From contig NZ_CP144914.1 of NCBI RefSeq assembly GCF_008014775.2, forward strand, positions 2,232,001 to 2,296,000: a DNA stretch of 64,000 bases, written 5' to 3'. The notes beneath the pieces are model-generated. The model was not told where the DNA came from and did no database searches. It saw only the letters and a program-made list of their open reading frames with translations. Positions 1 to 9,195 of this stretch are shown here, in pieces. The stretch comes from Alkalicoccus halolimnae (GTDB taxonomy: Bacteria; Bacillota; Bacilli; Bacillales; Salisediminibacteriaceae). Made by a program: the position numbers and the translations under genes. Within the stretch, counting starts at the first letter, position 1; every line of letters begins with the position of its first letter.

Positions 1-362
1 CTTTTTAAAGCCTGCGGAGACATATTCCAGGATATAGGATCTGAATCGATAAATACTGGCTCAGCTTCCTGATATAAGATCGGATTCGCACTTGCTACGA
101 AAGTAAGGGTAGAACAGAATACTACATCTCCTTTTGTTACTCCCAAAATATCCAATGCCAGATGAATCGCAGCAGTTCCTGATGAAAGCGCCACCGTTCC
201 CGGTGCTTTCAAATAAAGCGCCATTTCTTTTTCGAATCCTTCAATGTGCGGGCCCACTGGAGCGATCCAGTTAGTATCAAAAGCTTCTGATATAAACTGC
301 TCTTCCTTTCCAGTCATGTGTGGCGGTGAAAGAAAAATTTTTTTTGAATTCAATTTGTTCAA
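1..362 (-). CDS. DegT/DnrJ/EryC1-type sugar aminotransferase, N-terminal part
   Basis: PLP-dependent sugar aminotransferase of the DegT/DnrJ/EryC1/StrS family, cut by the window edge after about 120 residues. The reverse-strand translation shows the family opening (FLSPPHMTGKEE), the NWIAPVGPHIEGFE segment, the SSGTAAIHLAL substrate/PLP motif and the TFVASANPILY strand. The chosen start is TTG at 362 because a strong ribosome site (GGGGAGGAG, 369-377) lies 6 bases upstream; an ATG lies 15 codons further in. It follows the 4,6-dehydratase gene by 71 bases, the usual pairing in which a 4-keto sugar made by the dehydratase is aminated (PglF-PglE, EpsC-EpsN). The exact sugar cannot be told. Confidence 0.88.
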   Translation of the reverse strand, partial: MNKLNSKKIFLSPPHMTGKEEQFISEAFDTNWIAPVGPHIEGFEKEMALYLKAPGTVALSSGTAAIHLALDILGVTKGDVVFCSTLTFVASANPILYQEAEPVFIDSDPISWNMSPQALK

Positions 363-433
363 GCTAAACTCCTCCCCAGTATTATTAATAGTAATTTTCT
401 ATTTTTTAAAAACGCTTTCAGGAAATTTTTCTA

Positions 434-2251
434 TTAAGCTATTGGCATTCTTTCATTTGAAATGATTTTTCGATTCGTTAAATTCAGCATGATGTCGCGG
501 AGCTCATTGTTTTCCTGGTTATTAAACTGCTGAAGAAGATGTTCAATTTCCACCAAAGGAAGAGCAATTGCTTTTCCTAAATAAATTTTTGGGAAAACCT
601 GCTCTTCATGAACTTCTTCGGAATTAAGAAGCTCTTCATACAACTTTTCTCCGGCACGCATCCCAGTAAAACGAATTGGTATTTCATCCTCCGTATATCC
701 GCTCAAATGAATTAAATTTTTCGCAAGATCAACTATTTTTACAGGGTTCCCCATATCTAGTACAAATGTTTCTCCCCCTCTTGCAAGAGCTCCCGCCTGA
801 AGAACGAGTCTTGATGCTTCAGGAATAGTCATAAAATACCGAATCATTTCCGGATGAGTTACAGTGACGGGACCCCCTTCTTCAATTTGTTTCTTAAATA
901 AAGGAATGACACTTCCATTGCTGCCCAGAACGTTTCCAAACCGAACAACGGTAAATATAGTGGAGCTTCTTTGATTCATATGATAAATCAGCATTTCAGC
1001 AAGTCTTTTCGATGCACCCATAACGCTTGTCGGATTAACTGCTTTATCAGTAGAAACCATTACAAATGTTTCTACATTTGCAGCATCGGCCGCTTCAGCT
1101 ACGTTCAAGGACCCCAGTGTATTGTTCTTTACAGCTTCGTGAGGATTATCTTCCATCAACGGCACATGTTTATGAGCTGCCGCGTGATATATTTGATTCG
1201 GTCTATGTTTAATTACTACTTCATGCATACGATCCCTATCCTGGATATCTGCAATTACTGTAATGAGTTCCGTTTCCACTTTTTCTTTGTGAAGCTCCAT
1301 GGAAATATGATATATACTGTTTTCTCCATGACCCACTAATATGAGAGTCGCAGGTTTATATTTTATAATCTGCCTGCACAGTTCAGAACCTATCGAGCCC
1401 CCTGCTCCGGTAACTAAAATTACTTTACCGGCAATTCCTCCTTGAATGTCTTCATCGTTTAATTTCACCTGCTCCCTGCCTAGCAGGTCTTCAGGTGAAA
1501 CATCCTGCAGCTGACTGACGGATAATTTACCTGTTACCAGATCTTCTATCATAGGAAGAACCTGAGTTTTTATATTAGTTTTTAAACAGGACATATAGAT
1601 CTGCTGCAGTTTTTCTCTTTCCAGAGAAGGAATTGTGATAACGATCCGTTCAATATTGTACAGCCTGGCGATCACCGGAATGCTGGATGTGCCTCCAGTT
1701 ACCGGCAGTGATAGTATATCCAGTCCTTTTTTATGCGGATCATCGTCTACGAAAACTACCGGCTTAAGATCACACTCTCTATTTTGAAGAAGTTGTCTTG
1801 CAAGCATCATTCCAGCCGAACCTGCACCTACTATCATTGTTTTCTTTTTGTCCTTAATCTGTTTGAATTCTTTATCTTTTTTGAACCTCCAGTAAAATCT
1901 TGCGCCGCCTATTCCAAGTATCATTAATACCCAGGTTACAAAAAGTACCCTGTACTGCACATATGAAAATATAATTAATTGAATGGCCCCGTTTAGTACA
2001 ATTGCAGCAGTGAGTGTTTTAACAATATTTTTTAATTCCCCTATACTCGCATATTCCCACGCTTTTCTATTCATTCTGAAGAAAATTGTACTCATTTGAT
2101 AACTTATAAGAATAATAGAGGCTGAGACCCAGAACACATTATTAAACAGGATTCCCTGAACGTCTACGATGATGAAACTCGCTGAAAATGCGGCGATAAT
2201 AATAATTGAATCGATGACAGCAAACAAACCGAAACGCTTTCTGTAAGTCAT
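434..2251 (-). CDS. Membrane-anchored UDP-sugar 4,6-dehydratase (EpsC/PglF/CapD family)
   Basis: Long-form nucleoside-diphosphate-sugar 4,6-dehydratase, 605 residues, the family's usual size. Hydrophobic helices fill about residues 1-110. A first Rossmann fold (VGAGSAGM, about residue 143) follows, and then the catalytic SDR domain with TGAGGSIGSE near residue 280. The SVMGASKR segment has Met-x3-Lys where short forms have Tyr-x3-Lys, as is normal in this subfamily. It probably converts UDP-GlcNAc to the 4-keto-6-deoxy sugar at the membrane. It is first in a leftward operon with the aminotransferase, behind a good ribosome site (AAGGGGGGAT) and a ~1 kb AT-rich leader. This points to exopolysaccharide or glycan synthesis; the final product is unknown. 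Confidence 0.93.
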   Translation of the reverse strand: MTYRKRFGLFAVIDSIIIIAAFSASFIIVDVQGILFNNVFWVSASIILISYQMSTIFFRMNRKAWEYASIGELKNIVKTLTAAIVLNGAIQLIIFSYVQYRVLFVTWVLMILGIGGARFYWRFKKDKEFKQIKDKKKTMIVGAGSAGMMLARQLLQNRECDLKPVVFVDDDPHKKGLDILSLPVTGGTSSIPVIARLYNIERIVITIPSLEREKLQQIYMSCLKTNIKTQVLPMIEDLVTGKLSVSQLQDVSPEDLLGREQVKLNDEDIQGGIAGKVILVTGAGGSIGSELCRQIIKYKPATLILVGHGENSIYHISMELHKEKVETELITVIADIQDRDRMHEVVIKHRPNQIYHAAAHKHVPLMEDNPHEAVKNNTLGSLNVAEAADAANVETFVMVSTDKAVNPTSVMGASKRLAEMLIYHMNQRSSTIFTVVRFGNVLGSNGSVIPLFKKQIEEGGPVTVTHPEMIRYFMTIPEASRLVLQAGALARGGETFVLDMGNPVKIVDLAKNLIHLSGYTEDEIPIRFTGMRAGEKLYEELLNSEEVHEEQVFPKIYLGKAIALPLVEIEHLLQQFNNQENNELRDIMLNLTNRKIISNERMPIA

Positions 2252-3206
2252 TTTTATCCCCCCTTTTTATTTTTCTCTTTCTCTGCTAAAAAGTCTTGTA
2301 CAGACACTTTAGGAGAAAAAAAGAAATGGGCATTTAACCCTCCCTCACTTCACACTATCGATGACCAGCATCTAAGGTTTATAAACCCACAGCATGAACG
2401 AGTGTTACTTTTGATAAAGGAGAAATAACCGCTCCTTGTTCATTATAAATGATAAATTATTCTTAATAACGAACATAATTGATAAAAAAAAACATTGGTT
2501 ATTAATTATTTTTGTATAAATTTAAATTTCAAAATAGAAATTATTTACTTTCTTTCCATAATGATAATTCTTAATAACGAACAAGTCAATCATTATTTTC
2601 TGTTTTTTTTATTGAAAATTCATTTTTCATTAATAAAAATTCGTTTTATAGAATTTATACTGGTTTCTTGATTAAGGAACAGCCAGCAATAAGAAAACGT
2701 ATTCATTTTTTGCGCTTAAAAGCCTTTAATTCTAACAAAGCCAAGTTAATTGAATAATTATGATTTTCATCTTTTAATGTATTGAGAAGATAATTCTTAA
2801 AGCCGACTTGAAACCAGGGTATCTTCCAAAAAATAAGCGCACTATGAAGATCCCTTTCGCTGGCTGGCTTTCTACGAAAACAGTTGAAGTTGAGCTGCAA
2901 AGTGCTCTGAGCGTAACAAAGATGGAAGGTAATCGAGAAATAGGTAAATAATAATTTATAAATATTTCTTACTCTTTATCAGCTGCACTGTGAGCGTTAT
3001 TGCTATTACGGAAAAAATCGCTTCCGGCCCAAATAAACCAGCGACGGATAGAGACGTCTGTAAAAGGACCGCCCGCCATATAAGGTGAAGGAGTCTTAAG
3101 CGCTCACATAACAACTATAGGCATTAATTTAATCGATCTTTATTTTTATTTTGACAAGCCTTCATTTTATGCTTTATCTTGAGCTGGGAACAAATATGAA
3201 AAAACA
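2252..3206. other. AT-rich intergenic region upstream of polysaccharide operon
   Basis: No convincing gene. The stretch is very AT-rich at 2400-2700. It holds two identical 17-base direct repeats (ATTCTTAATAACGAACA at 2459-2475 and 2567-2583), which may be regulator sites for the leftward polysaccharide operon. A 65-codon reverse-strand ORF at 2703-2900 has no ribosome site and resembles nothing I recognise. Confidence 0.6.
2459..2583. repeat. Pair of 17-base direct repeats
   Basis: ATTCTTAATAACGAACA occurs at 2459-2475 and again at 2567-2583, 108 bases apart, about 210-330 bases upstream of the dehydratase start. On the gene's strand the repeats contain GTTCGTT, one base from the SinR heptamer GTTCTTT. 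A regulatory role is inference. Confidence 0.55.
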
Positions 3207-3240
3207 AAAAAAGCTTTCCGGATAACCGGAAAGCTTTTTA
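3207..3240 (-). terminator. Intrinsic terminator after the first csp gene
   Basis: Perfect stem AAAAGCTTTCCGG / CCGGAAAGCTTTT with an ATAA loop, followed on the reverse strand by a T-rich run. It lies 10 bases after the stop of the csp gene at 3250-3450 and also has T residues on the forward strand. Confidence 0.9.
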
Positions 3241-3249
3241 TATTGGCAG

Positions 3250-3450
3250 TTACGCCTTAGTTACGTTAGCAGCTTGTGGGCCACGCTGTCCCTGCTCGAT
3301 TTCGAAGTTAACGGATTGACCTTCTTCAAGTGTCTTAAATCCTTCTTCCTGAATCGCGGAGAAGTGTACGAATACGTCGTCCTGTCCTTCTACCTCGATG
3401 AAACCGAAACCTTTTTCTGCGTTAAACCATTTTACTGTACCTTGTGTCAT
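3250..3450 (-). CDS. cspB: Cold shock protein, copy 1
   Basis: A 66-residue CspA/CspB-family single-strand nucleic-acid-binding OB-fold protein, an RNA chaperone. The RNP1 motif (KGFGFIEV, residues 13-20) and RNP2 motif (DVFVHF, residues 25-30) are intact, and the length is typical. A good ribosome site (AGGAGGAATTTAGT) precedes ATG 3450. It differs from the copy at 3646-3846 by one residue (Asn48 here, Ser48 there). Both copies also share a nearly identical 5' leader, so this is a tandem duplication including the regulatory RNA. The symbol cspB is by family resemblance; orthology to one paralogue cannot be settled. Confidence 0.95.
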   Translation of the reverse strand: MTQGTVKWFNAEKGFGFIEVEGQDDVFVHFSAIQEEGFKTLEEGQSVNFEIEQGQRGPQAANVTKA

Positions 3451-3496
3451 ACTAAATTCCTCCTGCGCGGCTGAGCCGCTGATTTATTACTTATTT

Positions 3497-3572
3497 GAGT
3501 GGTTCTTTTATTCGTGCAAGAGGAACTTTCTAAAGTTCTTCACTTACTTTCCTAGCCGAACCTCAATAAGCT
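3497..3572 (-). promoter_or_regulatory. Conserved csp 5' leader RNA, copy 1
   Basis: About 76 bases nearly identical to 3899-3973 upstream of the second csp gene. On the reverse strand it contains a small perfect hairpin, GAACTTT-AG-AAAGTTC; copy 2 has GAACTT-AGA-AAGTTC, so the stem survives although the sequence differs. Csp mRNAs of other bacteria carry temperature-sensing leaders. That role here is inference. Confidence 0.6.
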
Positions 3573-3593
3573 GGTGTTTCTAATAATTGGTGC

Positions 3594-3622
3594 TTAGTAC
3601 ATGCTACCACATCTCACGTCAA
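3594..3622 (-). promoter_or_regulatory. SigA-type promoter of csp copy 1
   Basis: On the reverse strand, TTGACG (3617-3622), a 17-base spacer and TACTAA (3594-3599). This implies a ~140-nt leader before ATG 3450. The -10 is imperfect. Confidence 0.5.
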
Positions 3623-3645
3623 AACGCGAGTGTTAATTAAGACTA

Positions 3646-3846
3646 TTACGCCTTAGTTACGTTGGCAGCTTGTGGTCCACGCTGTCCCTGCTCGATTTCG
3701 AAGCTAACGGATTGACCTTCTTCAAGTGTCTTAAATCCTTCTTCCTGAATCGCGGAGAAGTGTACGAATACGTCGTCCTGTCCTTCTACCTCGATGAAAC
3801 CGAAACCTTTTTCTGCGTTAAACCATTTTACTGTACCTTGAGTCAT
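3646..3846 (-). CDS. cspB: Cold shock protein, copy 2
   Basis: Second 66-residue cold-shock protein, identical to the 3250-3450 product except Ser48 in place of Asn48. RNP1 (KGFGFIEV) and RNP2 (DVFVHF) are present. It has its own ribosome site (AGGAGGATTTTAGC) and its own copy of the conserved leader (3899-3973), so the two genes are separate transcription units in tandem. I saw no terminator between the copies. Copy 1 may therefore also be transcribed by read-through. The near-identity suggests a recent duplication or gene conversion. Confidence 0.95.
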   Translation of the reverse strand: MTQGTVKWFNAEKGFGFIEVEGQDDVFVHFSAIQEEGFKTLEEGQSVSFEIEQGQRGPQAANVTKA

Positions 3847-3898
3847 GCTAAAATCCTCCTGCGCGGCCTTATTCGAACCGCTGTTTTATTACTTTATT

Positions 3899-3973
3899 GA
3901 GTGGTTCTTTTATTCGTGCAAGAGGAACTTTCTAAGTTCTTCACTTACTTTCATAACCGAACCTCAATAAGCT
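3899..3973 (-). promoter_or_regulatory. Conserved csp 5' leader RNA, copy 2
   Basis: Counterpart of 3497-3572 with a few substitutions and one single-base gap, which preserve the small hairpin. A TATACT -10-like box lies just upstream on the reverse strand. Confidence 0.6.
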
Positions 3974-4018
3974 AATTCTTAGTATAGTACATACTTACAA
4001 AAAAAGAAACCCTTTTGT

Positions 4019-4921
4019 TCAAATTCTTTTTGTCTCTGTCTTTACCTTTGTTGTTAAATATACCCCGCTCATAACGATGACAGCTCCAGCAATCTGTCTC
4101 CATGTAATTGCTTCTCCCAGCCAGAACGCTGCTCCAGCCATAGTAAAGACAGGAAGAAGGTTTAAAAAGACGGAAGATCTGGAGGCCCCCAGCAGATGGA
4201 CCGCTCTGTTAAAAAGCAGAAGCGCAATAACGGAAGGAAAAATACCAAGATAGGCAAGGCCGATCCACGCGTCAGCATTAGAAATATCCGGCACCCCGAG
4301 GAGCAGCCATTCTCCTCCTACAAAAGGTAGAAACACAATAATGGAGACAGCATTCATGACGAGCAGTGCAGCCAGAGGCGGAAAAAGATGCATATAGCTT
4401 TTTACAAGAAGGGAATAAGCAGACCAGCAAATAATTGCCCCCACCATAATTATATCTCCCGGATTCCAATTTATCTCTGCAAGAGCCAGGATTCTTCCAT
4501 CAAGAACAACCCACACCGCTCCTGTCAGTGACAGGGCAGTTCCAATCCACTGACGTCTTCCCAGCTTTTCTTTTAACAAATAAGCTGCAAGTACTATGGT
4601 TACAACCGGAATGACCGTTTCCAAAACCGCTACGTTCGTCGCTGTAGTAAATTGAAGCGAACCATAGATGAATGTATTGAAAAACGTAACGCCGCTCAGT
4701 GTCATCCAGAAAAATGGTTTTTTCCATTTCCAGAAAAGATGGCGGTTCTTCCAGGCGCTCGAGTAAGCAATTGGAAGCAGAATAAAAAATGCCAATAAAA
4801 TTCTGAAAAAGGCAATTGTAAAAGGAGGCAGGTCATTAATGGCCTTTCCTACGAGGATATTACCGGCATAAAACATCACGACCATTACCATAAATATCGA
4901 GCCGCGGACGATAAGCCTCAC
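4019..4921 (-). CDS. EamA/DMT-superfamily permease
   Basis: Drug/metabolite-transporter family membrane protein, 300 residues. Ten hydrophobic segments fall in two EamA repeats (about residues 8-140 and 152-290), the usual architecture. Family landmarks are NILVGKAI in helix 1, the ATNVAVLETVIPVVTIVLA segment ending repeat 1, and the matching LLPVFTMAGAAFWLGE in repeat 2. The start is GTG at 4921 behind AGAAAG; ATG codons at residues 11 and 13 are alternatives. It stands alone, and the substrate cannot be predicted. Confidence 0.88.
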   Translation of the reverse strand: MRLIVRGSIFMVMVVMFYAGNILVGKAINDLPPFTIAFFRILLAFFILLPIAYSSAWKNRHLFWKWKKPFFWMTLSGVTFFNTFIYGSLQFTTATNVAVLETVIPVVTIVLAAYLLKEKLGRRQWIGTALSLTGAVWVVLDGRILALAEINWNPGDIIMVGAIICWSAYSLLVKSYMHLFPPLAALLVMNAVSIIVFLPFVGGEWLLLGVPDISNADAWIGLAYLGIFPSVIALLLFNRAVHLLGASRSSVFLNLLPVFTMAGAAFWLGEAITWRQIAGAVIVMSGVYLTTKVKTETKRI

Positions 4922-5081
4922 CTGCTTTCTTCTGAAACAAATTCTCTTTCGGTAATAAGAGCGCCTCTTCCCTGAGAACCTGCTCTTTCATTTATCAGAG
5001 CTGTAAAAAGATAAATCATAAATAAGTTCTCCAGCCTGAAAAACAGCGGTTTTCATGGTCCTGTTTATCAGTATCCATAAT

Positions 5082-5115
5082 ACAGGCCGCTGAGTAACCT
5101 TTTTCAGCGGCCTGT
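5082..5115. terminator. Hairpin between aldo/keto reductase and permease genes
   Basis: Perfect stem ACAGGCCGCTGA / TCAGCGGCCTGT downstream of the aldo/keto reductase gene. There is no clear T-run on either side, so termination is uncertain. Confidence 0.4.
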
Positions 5116-5197
5116 TGTCCAAAAAAACTATTAAAGAGCCGTCAGCTGATTACAAACATTATGTTCTGCAAAACTGGTTTTACATGAAGCTTGTTTA

Positions 5198-6115
5198 TTA
5201 GGGAAGCTTATTTCCGGCAGCCCGGTACAGTTCATACCACTCTGCGCGTGTTATTTCTATATTGGAAGCTTCCGCTATATCCTGCAGCCTCTTTTGCTTC
5301 ATCGTGCCGACGACAGGCTGTATCCCTGCCGGCAGTTTCAGAAGCCAGGCAATTGCCGCCGCCCCGGAAGTTACGTTCTTCTTTTCAGCAATTTCATCGA
5401 GTTTGGCGTTCACTTCGGGAAAGTTTTTATTTCCTATAAAAGCCCCTTCTATCATTCCATGCTGAAATGGGGACCAGGCCTGAATAGTCATGTTTTTCAT
5501 TCGTGAATACTCATACACTCCACCATCCCGGTTTATAGCTGCATCATTTTTCATATTTACGTTGAATCCATGATCAAGCATCGGAGTATGCATTAAACTC
5601 AGCTGAAGCTGATTAATAATTAAATCTTCATCATATACTGATTGAAGCAGTTCTATTTGCTGAGGATGCTGGTTGCTGACGCCAAAATATTTCACTTTAC
5701 CGCTTTTTTTCAGTTCAGTAAATGCTGCAGCCACTTCTTCAGGCTCCATTAAAGCATCAGGACGATGCAGGAGAAGTACATCGAGATTTTCTGATCCCAG
5801 ACGTTTCAAACTCTCTTCTACAGAAGATATGATGTGTTTTTTGGAAAAGTCAAAGTAACCCTCTCGTATGCCGCATTTTGACTGCAGAATCATTTTATCT
5901 CTTATGGAGCTTTTTAAGTCGACAGCCTTTCCGAATATTTCTTCTGACTTGCCTTTTCCATATATATCGGCATGATCAAATAAATCTACTCCAAGATTCA
6001 GAGCATTTTTTACAACCCCTTCAGCTTCATTAAGATCCAGATCGTTCATTCTCATACACCCCAGCCCAATTTCTCCTGTATAGAGCGGGCTTGTACCAAG
6101 TTTAATTTTTTTCAT
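5198..6115 (-). CDS. Aldo/keto reductase (YdhF-like)
   Basis: NADPH-dependent aldo/keto reductase, 305 residues. The catalytic tetrad regions are visible: Asp and Tyr in FDHADIYG, Lys in ILQSKCG and His in LLLHRPDAL; the strand GVSNQHPQQIELL is also typical. The start is ATG 6115, preceded by AAAGGAGGACAAC. An upstream in-frame ATG at 6154 has no ribosome site and was discarded. It is a lone gene. It most resembles the YdhF group of general oxidoreductases; the substrate is unknown. Confidence 0.9.
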   Translation of the reverse strand: MKKIKLGTSPLYTGEIGLGCMRMNDLDLNEAEGVVKNALNLGVDLFDHADIYGKGKSEEIFGKAVDLKSSIRDKMILQSKCGIREGYFDFSKKHIISSVEESLKRLGSENLDVLLLHRPDALMEPEEVAAAFTELKKSGKVKYFGVSNQHPQQIELLQSVYDEDLIINQLQLSLMHTPMLDHGFNVNMKNDAAINRDGGVYEYSRMKNMTIQAWSPFQHGMIEGAFIGNKNFPEVNAKLDEIAEKKNVTSGAAAIAWLLKLPAGIQPVVGTMKQKRLQDIAEASNIEITRAEWYELYRAAGNKLP

Positions 6116-6414
6116 GTTGTCCTCCTTTTCATAGTTGTTTCCAACGTTACGCACTAAGCATAGACTTTCGGGATTGCTATATCAAGGTTCTCATCACCTA
6201 TTCCAGAACCATTCATAATAATAGGCTTATAATCTATTGACCGCCTTCAATAATAGGGCATTTAGTCTCATTTACGCTGGGCTCATTTCGGTTTAAATTT
6301 GGGGGAGAAAAACTTGAGTATTCTTGTTTTTTCATTGGCATCGAGCTTTAAAGGACAGAGACACCTCCTGTTGATTTTAGCTCTTTCATATTTTTAATCC
6401 GGAGGGATGAGCAC

Positions 6415-6720
6415 ATGAATATCCGTATGAACAACCGCACACGTCAATGGCTGCAGCAGCAAGGTGGTGTCGCAACAATTGATCCTTTTGTATTTCCTGG
6501 TCTTATTAAAAACAAACGTATTCTAATTGACCATGATGTGACGCTGGAAGAACCAGTTAACAAAGAAGAATACCACCAAATCGATGTCGATGGAATTGTG
6601 ATTTATGTTAATCATAAGCTCCATGTGAAAAATAATGCTCAGCTCTCTGTAGGTGGACGGGCTCCATTCGAACAGCTTCAGGTAACAGGCTTTAAAAGAT
6701 TCTTCACTAAAAACGCATAG
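6415..6720 (+). CDS. Conserved hypothetical small protein
   Basis: A 101-residue soluble protein that I do not recognise by name. It starts MNIRMNNRTRQWLQQQGG, has a middle with alternating hydrophobic residues (GIVIYVNHKLHV) suggesting a beta-rich fold, and ends in a basic FKRFFTKNA tail. There are no Cys residues, signal peptide or membrane segment. Translation is well supported by the ribosome site GGAGGGATGAGCAC, and a perfect terminator follows 20 bases after the stop, so it is a monocistronic gene. Confidence 0.8.
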   Translation: MNIRMNNRTRQWLQQQGGVATIDPFVFPGLIKNKRILIDHDVTLEEPVNKEEYHQIDVDGIVIYVNHKLHVKNNAQLSVGGRAPFEQLQVTGFKRFFTKNA

Positions 6721-6740
6721 TATTTCTCTTCTTTCATGAG

Positions 6741-6769
6741 AAGGCTGTCAGGATGTGACAGCCTTTTTT
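6741..6769 (+). terminator. Intrinsic terminator
   Basis: Stem AAGGCTGTCA / TGACAGCCTT with a GGATG loop and a T-run, just after the small gene at 6415-6720. Confidence 0.9.
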
Positions 6770-6839
6770 AATTTTATAAATTCAACTTCCTGTTTACCAC
6801 AAGATGTCTCTTTTTTCCATATGCTGTTTCTGTATTGCA

Positions 6840-8873
6840 TTAAATCCTGGTTTTTGAAGCAAGACAGACAAGCCAATTTTCTTCGGACAGCGGCCTGTGA
6901 AAATAATACCCCTGTAAAGAATCGCATTCTTTAGCCTTCAAAAACTGATACTGTTCCTCTGTCTCTACGCCTTCCGCTGTAACTTCATAGCCTAACGTTT
7001 TCGTAAGAAGGATCAGCCCCTCTACAATACGCTCGTATCTGGTTTCCATACCAATTTTTTTAATAAATGATTTATCCAATTTAATTTTATTCAGCTTGAA
7101 TTCACAAAGGTAATCAAAATTAGAGTAGCCGGTTCCGAAGTCGTCAATAGCCACCCTCACTCCTTCCTTCCGAAGGATTTTAAGGCTCTGATCGACCTTT
7201 TTCTCTTTCAAAAGATCTTCACTTTCTGTTAATTCTATTTCAATCGTTTCTATCGGAATAGCAAAATATCGAAGCTTATCAATAAAATACTGAATGAATT
7301 TTTCATTGTGCAGCAGCTGTGTCGATATATTTATGGAAACTCTTCCTTTGTACAAGTCTCTGTCTATCCAGTTTCGTACCTTTCCAAGCACTTCCTCAAT
7401 CATACAACGTGTAAGCTTCTCCACGTAGCCATTCTCTTCAATTAAAGTTATGAATTCCGAAGGTGCTACAAACCCTTCCCCCGCCTTCATCCATCTGGAA
7501 AGAACTTCTACACAGACAATTTCTTTTGTTTCAGTTTGTACCTGCGGCTGATAAACAAAATAAATTTCTCCGTTTTCCAGAGCAGCGGGAAAAGCATTTA
7601 TTAATGCAGATTTCCGCAAAAGTTTCTCCTGCATTTCTTCCTGAAACAACTTAATCGTTTTATCCGGCTGCTTTTTTGCCTCATAAAGCGCTGTGTCGGC
7701 TTTACGCAGAAGTTCCTCCGCGGAGTCCGCATGCTGTGGGTAACAGCTTCCTCCTGCACTTACGAAAGGCAGGTACTCAATTCCATTCGCCAGATAGATA
7801 GGCCGGGTTAAATCCTGAAGCAGTTTATTGGAAAAGGTTGTATAATTCGGCTCTTCTGGACTCCCTTCAAAAATGACTGCAAATTCATCTCCGCTTACTC
7901 TTGCTGCTCCGTATTCAGTTTTTACACTTTTTAATATTCTCTCAGCCATTTCTTTAAGGATCCAGTCACCAGTTTGATGTCCATAGATATTGTTTATATC
8001 TTTAAACTGGTCAATATCTATGATCAATATAGTGAAAAAATCTCTCGTATTATCAGCCCTGTTTACACGTTCATTAACGATATGCATTAAATGTTTCCGA
8101 TTGGGAAGGTTGGTTAACTGATCTAAATAAGCTGCTTCATAAAGTTTCTTTTCCTGGGCTTTATACTTGTTAATATTCTGGATGTAAAAAGCAGCCCCTC
8201 CATCCTCTCTTGGATACATATGGACCCGAAACCATGTGCGTTGGGTTTCAACATATCCTTCCACTTCTATTTCTTCCCTGGTCTCCATTCCTTTTCTATA
8301 AGCTTTTTCAAATTCGCTGCCTATAAGCTGAGGGTATTTTTCCCACATTACCTGCCCGATCAGTTCTTCTTTCTCTGCAAAAAGCAGCTTAAGAGCGTGA
8401 CTATTTACATAGGTGAAAACCCAGTCGCGGTTAACAGCATAAAATCCGTCATTCATATTTCTAAGTACATCTGCCACCTGCATTTCATATTCAACCAGCT
8501 TCGTAATATCCACATGACGGATAAGCATCAAATCTTCTCCAGAGTCAAAAACTGTACATACCATCTCATACCATTGATTTTTTTCCGGGCTGTGACATGG
8601 GTATGCATGTCTGACAATGTTAATTTTTTTCTCAAATGCTTGATGCAGCAGTTTCAGAAGTTCTTCCCCATCTTCACTTTTTTTCAATACGTCGAAATAA
8701 TTTGTTCCTGGGCCGCCGCTTTCAGGCAATCCGCCATTCTCTTTCAAAAACGTTTCCCATGACTTATTTACCGATGTAATTATTCCGCTGCGGTCGATAA
8801 CAGCCGCCTGCTCATCGAGCGCGTCAAAGAATATTTGCTGCTCGTTCAAATACTTGTTCTTTTTTATAGACAA
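6840..8873 (-). CDS. PAS-PAS-GGDEF-EAL cyclic-di-GMP signalling protein
   Basis: Soluble 677-residue c-di-GMP enzyme. Two PAS domains (about 12-125 and 132-240) precede a GGDEF domain (about 245-405, signature SGDEF at 327-331) and an EAL domain (about 420-670, signature EVL at 456-458). SGDEF keeps the Asp-Glu pair. The EAL metal/catalytic residues look intact (SINIS near 515, IELTES near 550, DDFGTGYS at 577-584, EGVE), so phosphodiesterase activity is likely and cyclase activity possible. No membrane segments, so it senses a cytoplasmic signal. The start is TTG 8873 with GAGGGA upstream. The nearest clear promoter on its strand is the LexA-flanked one at 9196-9224, suggesting DNA-damage control (inference). 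Confidence 0.92.
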   Translation of the reverse strand: MSIKKNKYLNEQQIFFDALDEQAAVIDRSGIITSVNKSWETFLKENGGLPESGGPGTNYFDVLKKSEDGEELLKLLHQAFEKKINIVRHAYPCHSPEKNQWYEMVCTVFDSGEDLMLIRHVDITKLVEYEMQVADVLRNMNDGFYAVNRDWVFTYVNSHALKLLFAEKEELIGQVMWEKYPQLIGSEFEKAYRKGMETREEIEVEGYVETQRTWFRVHMYPREDGGAAFYIQNINKYKAQEKKLYEAAYLDQLTNLPNRKHLMHIVNERVNRADNTRDFFTILIIDIDQFKDINNIYGHQTGDWILKEMAERILKSVKTEYGAARVSGDEFAVIFEGSPEEPNYTTFSNKLLQDLTRPIYLANGIEYLPFVSAGGSCYPQHADSAEELLRKADTALYEAKKQPDKTIKLFQEEMQEKLLRKSALINAFPAALENGEIYFVYQPQVQTETKEIVCVEVLSRWMKAGEGFVAPSEFITLIEENGYVEKLTRCMIEEVLGKVRNWIDRDLYKGRVSINISTQLLHNEKFIQYFIDKLRYFAIPIETIEIELTESEDLLKEKKVDQSLKILRKEGVRVAIDDFGTGYSNFDYLCEFKLNKIKLDKSFIKKIGMETRYERIVEGLILLTKTLGYEVTAEGVETEEQYQFLKAKECDSLQGYYFHRPLSEENWLVCLASKTRI

Positions 8874-9195
8874 TGCGATCCCTCATTTTCTATTCTTAAC
8901 TCTTGTCTGTCTTTTCTGTACAGGAAATGAAGGTCTGCTGCTTGTTTACAATAAAAATTAATTTAACCATATCACTTAAAAGTACCGGTTTATGTAAATC
9001 CGTCTTTTCCCGGCGTTTCGGGACTTCTTGTTCACGGATAGCTGCCTCTGCCTTCCAGTGTAAAAGCTGATTTTCCAAATAAAAAACATACACAAAAACA
9101 TAGGGAATAGTTAAAAACTTACTACTGGAGTTAACTTGCCTGTCCCCCCTGCGGCTGCCGAAGATTCTCCTGACCAGTACCTTCTTCATGAGTAA

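Noticed and set aside
244..465. Forward 73-codon ORF near the start of the window
   Set aside because: It is antisense to the aminotransferase start and lacks a ribosome site.
2703..2900. 65-codon reverse ORF in the AT-rich leader
   Set aside because: No ribosome site and no recognisable protein pattern.
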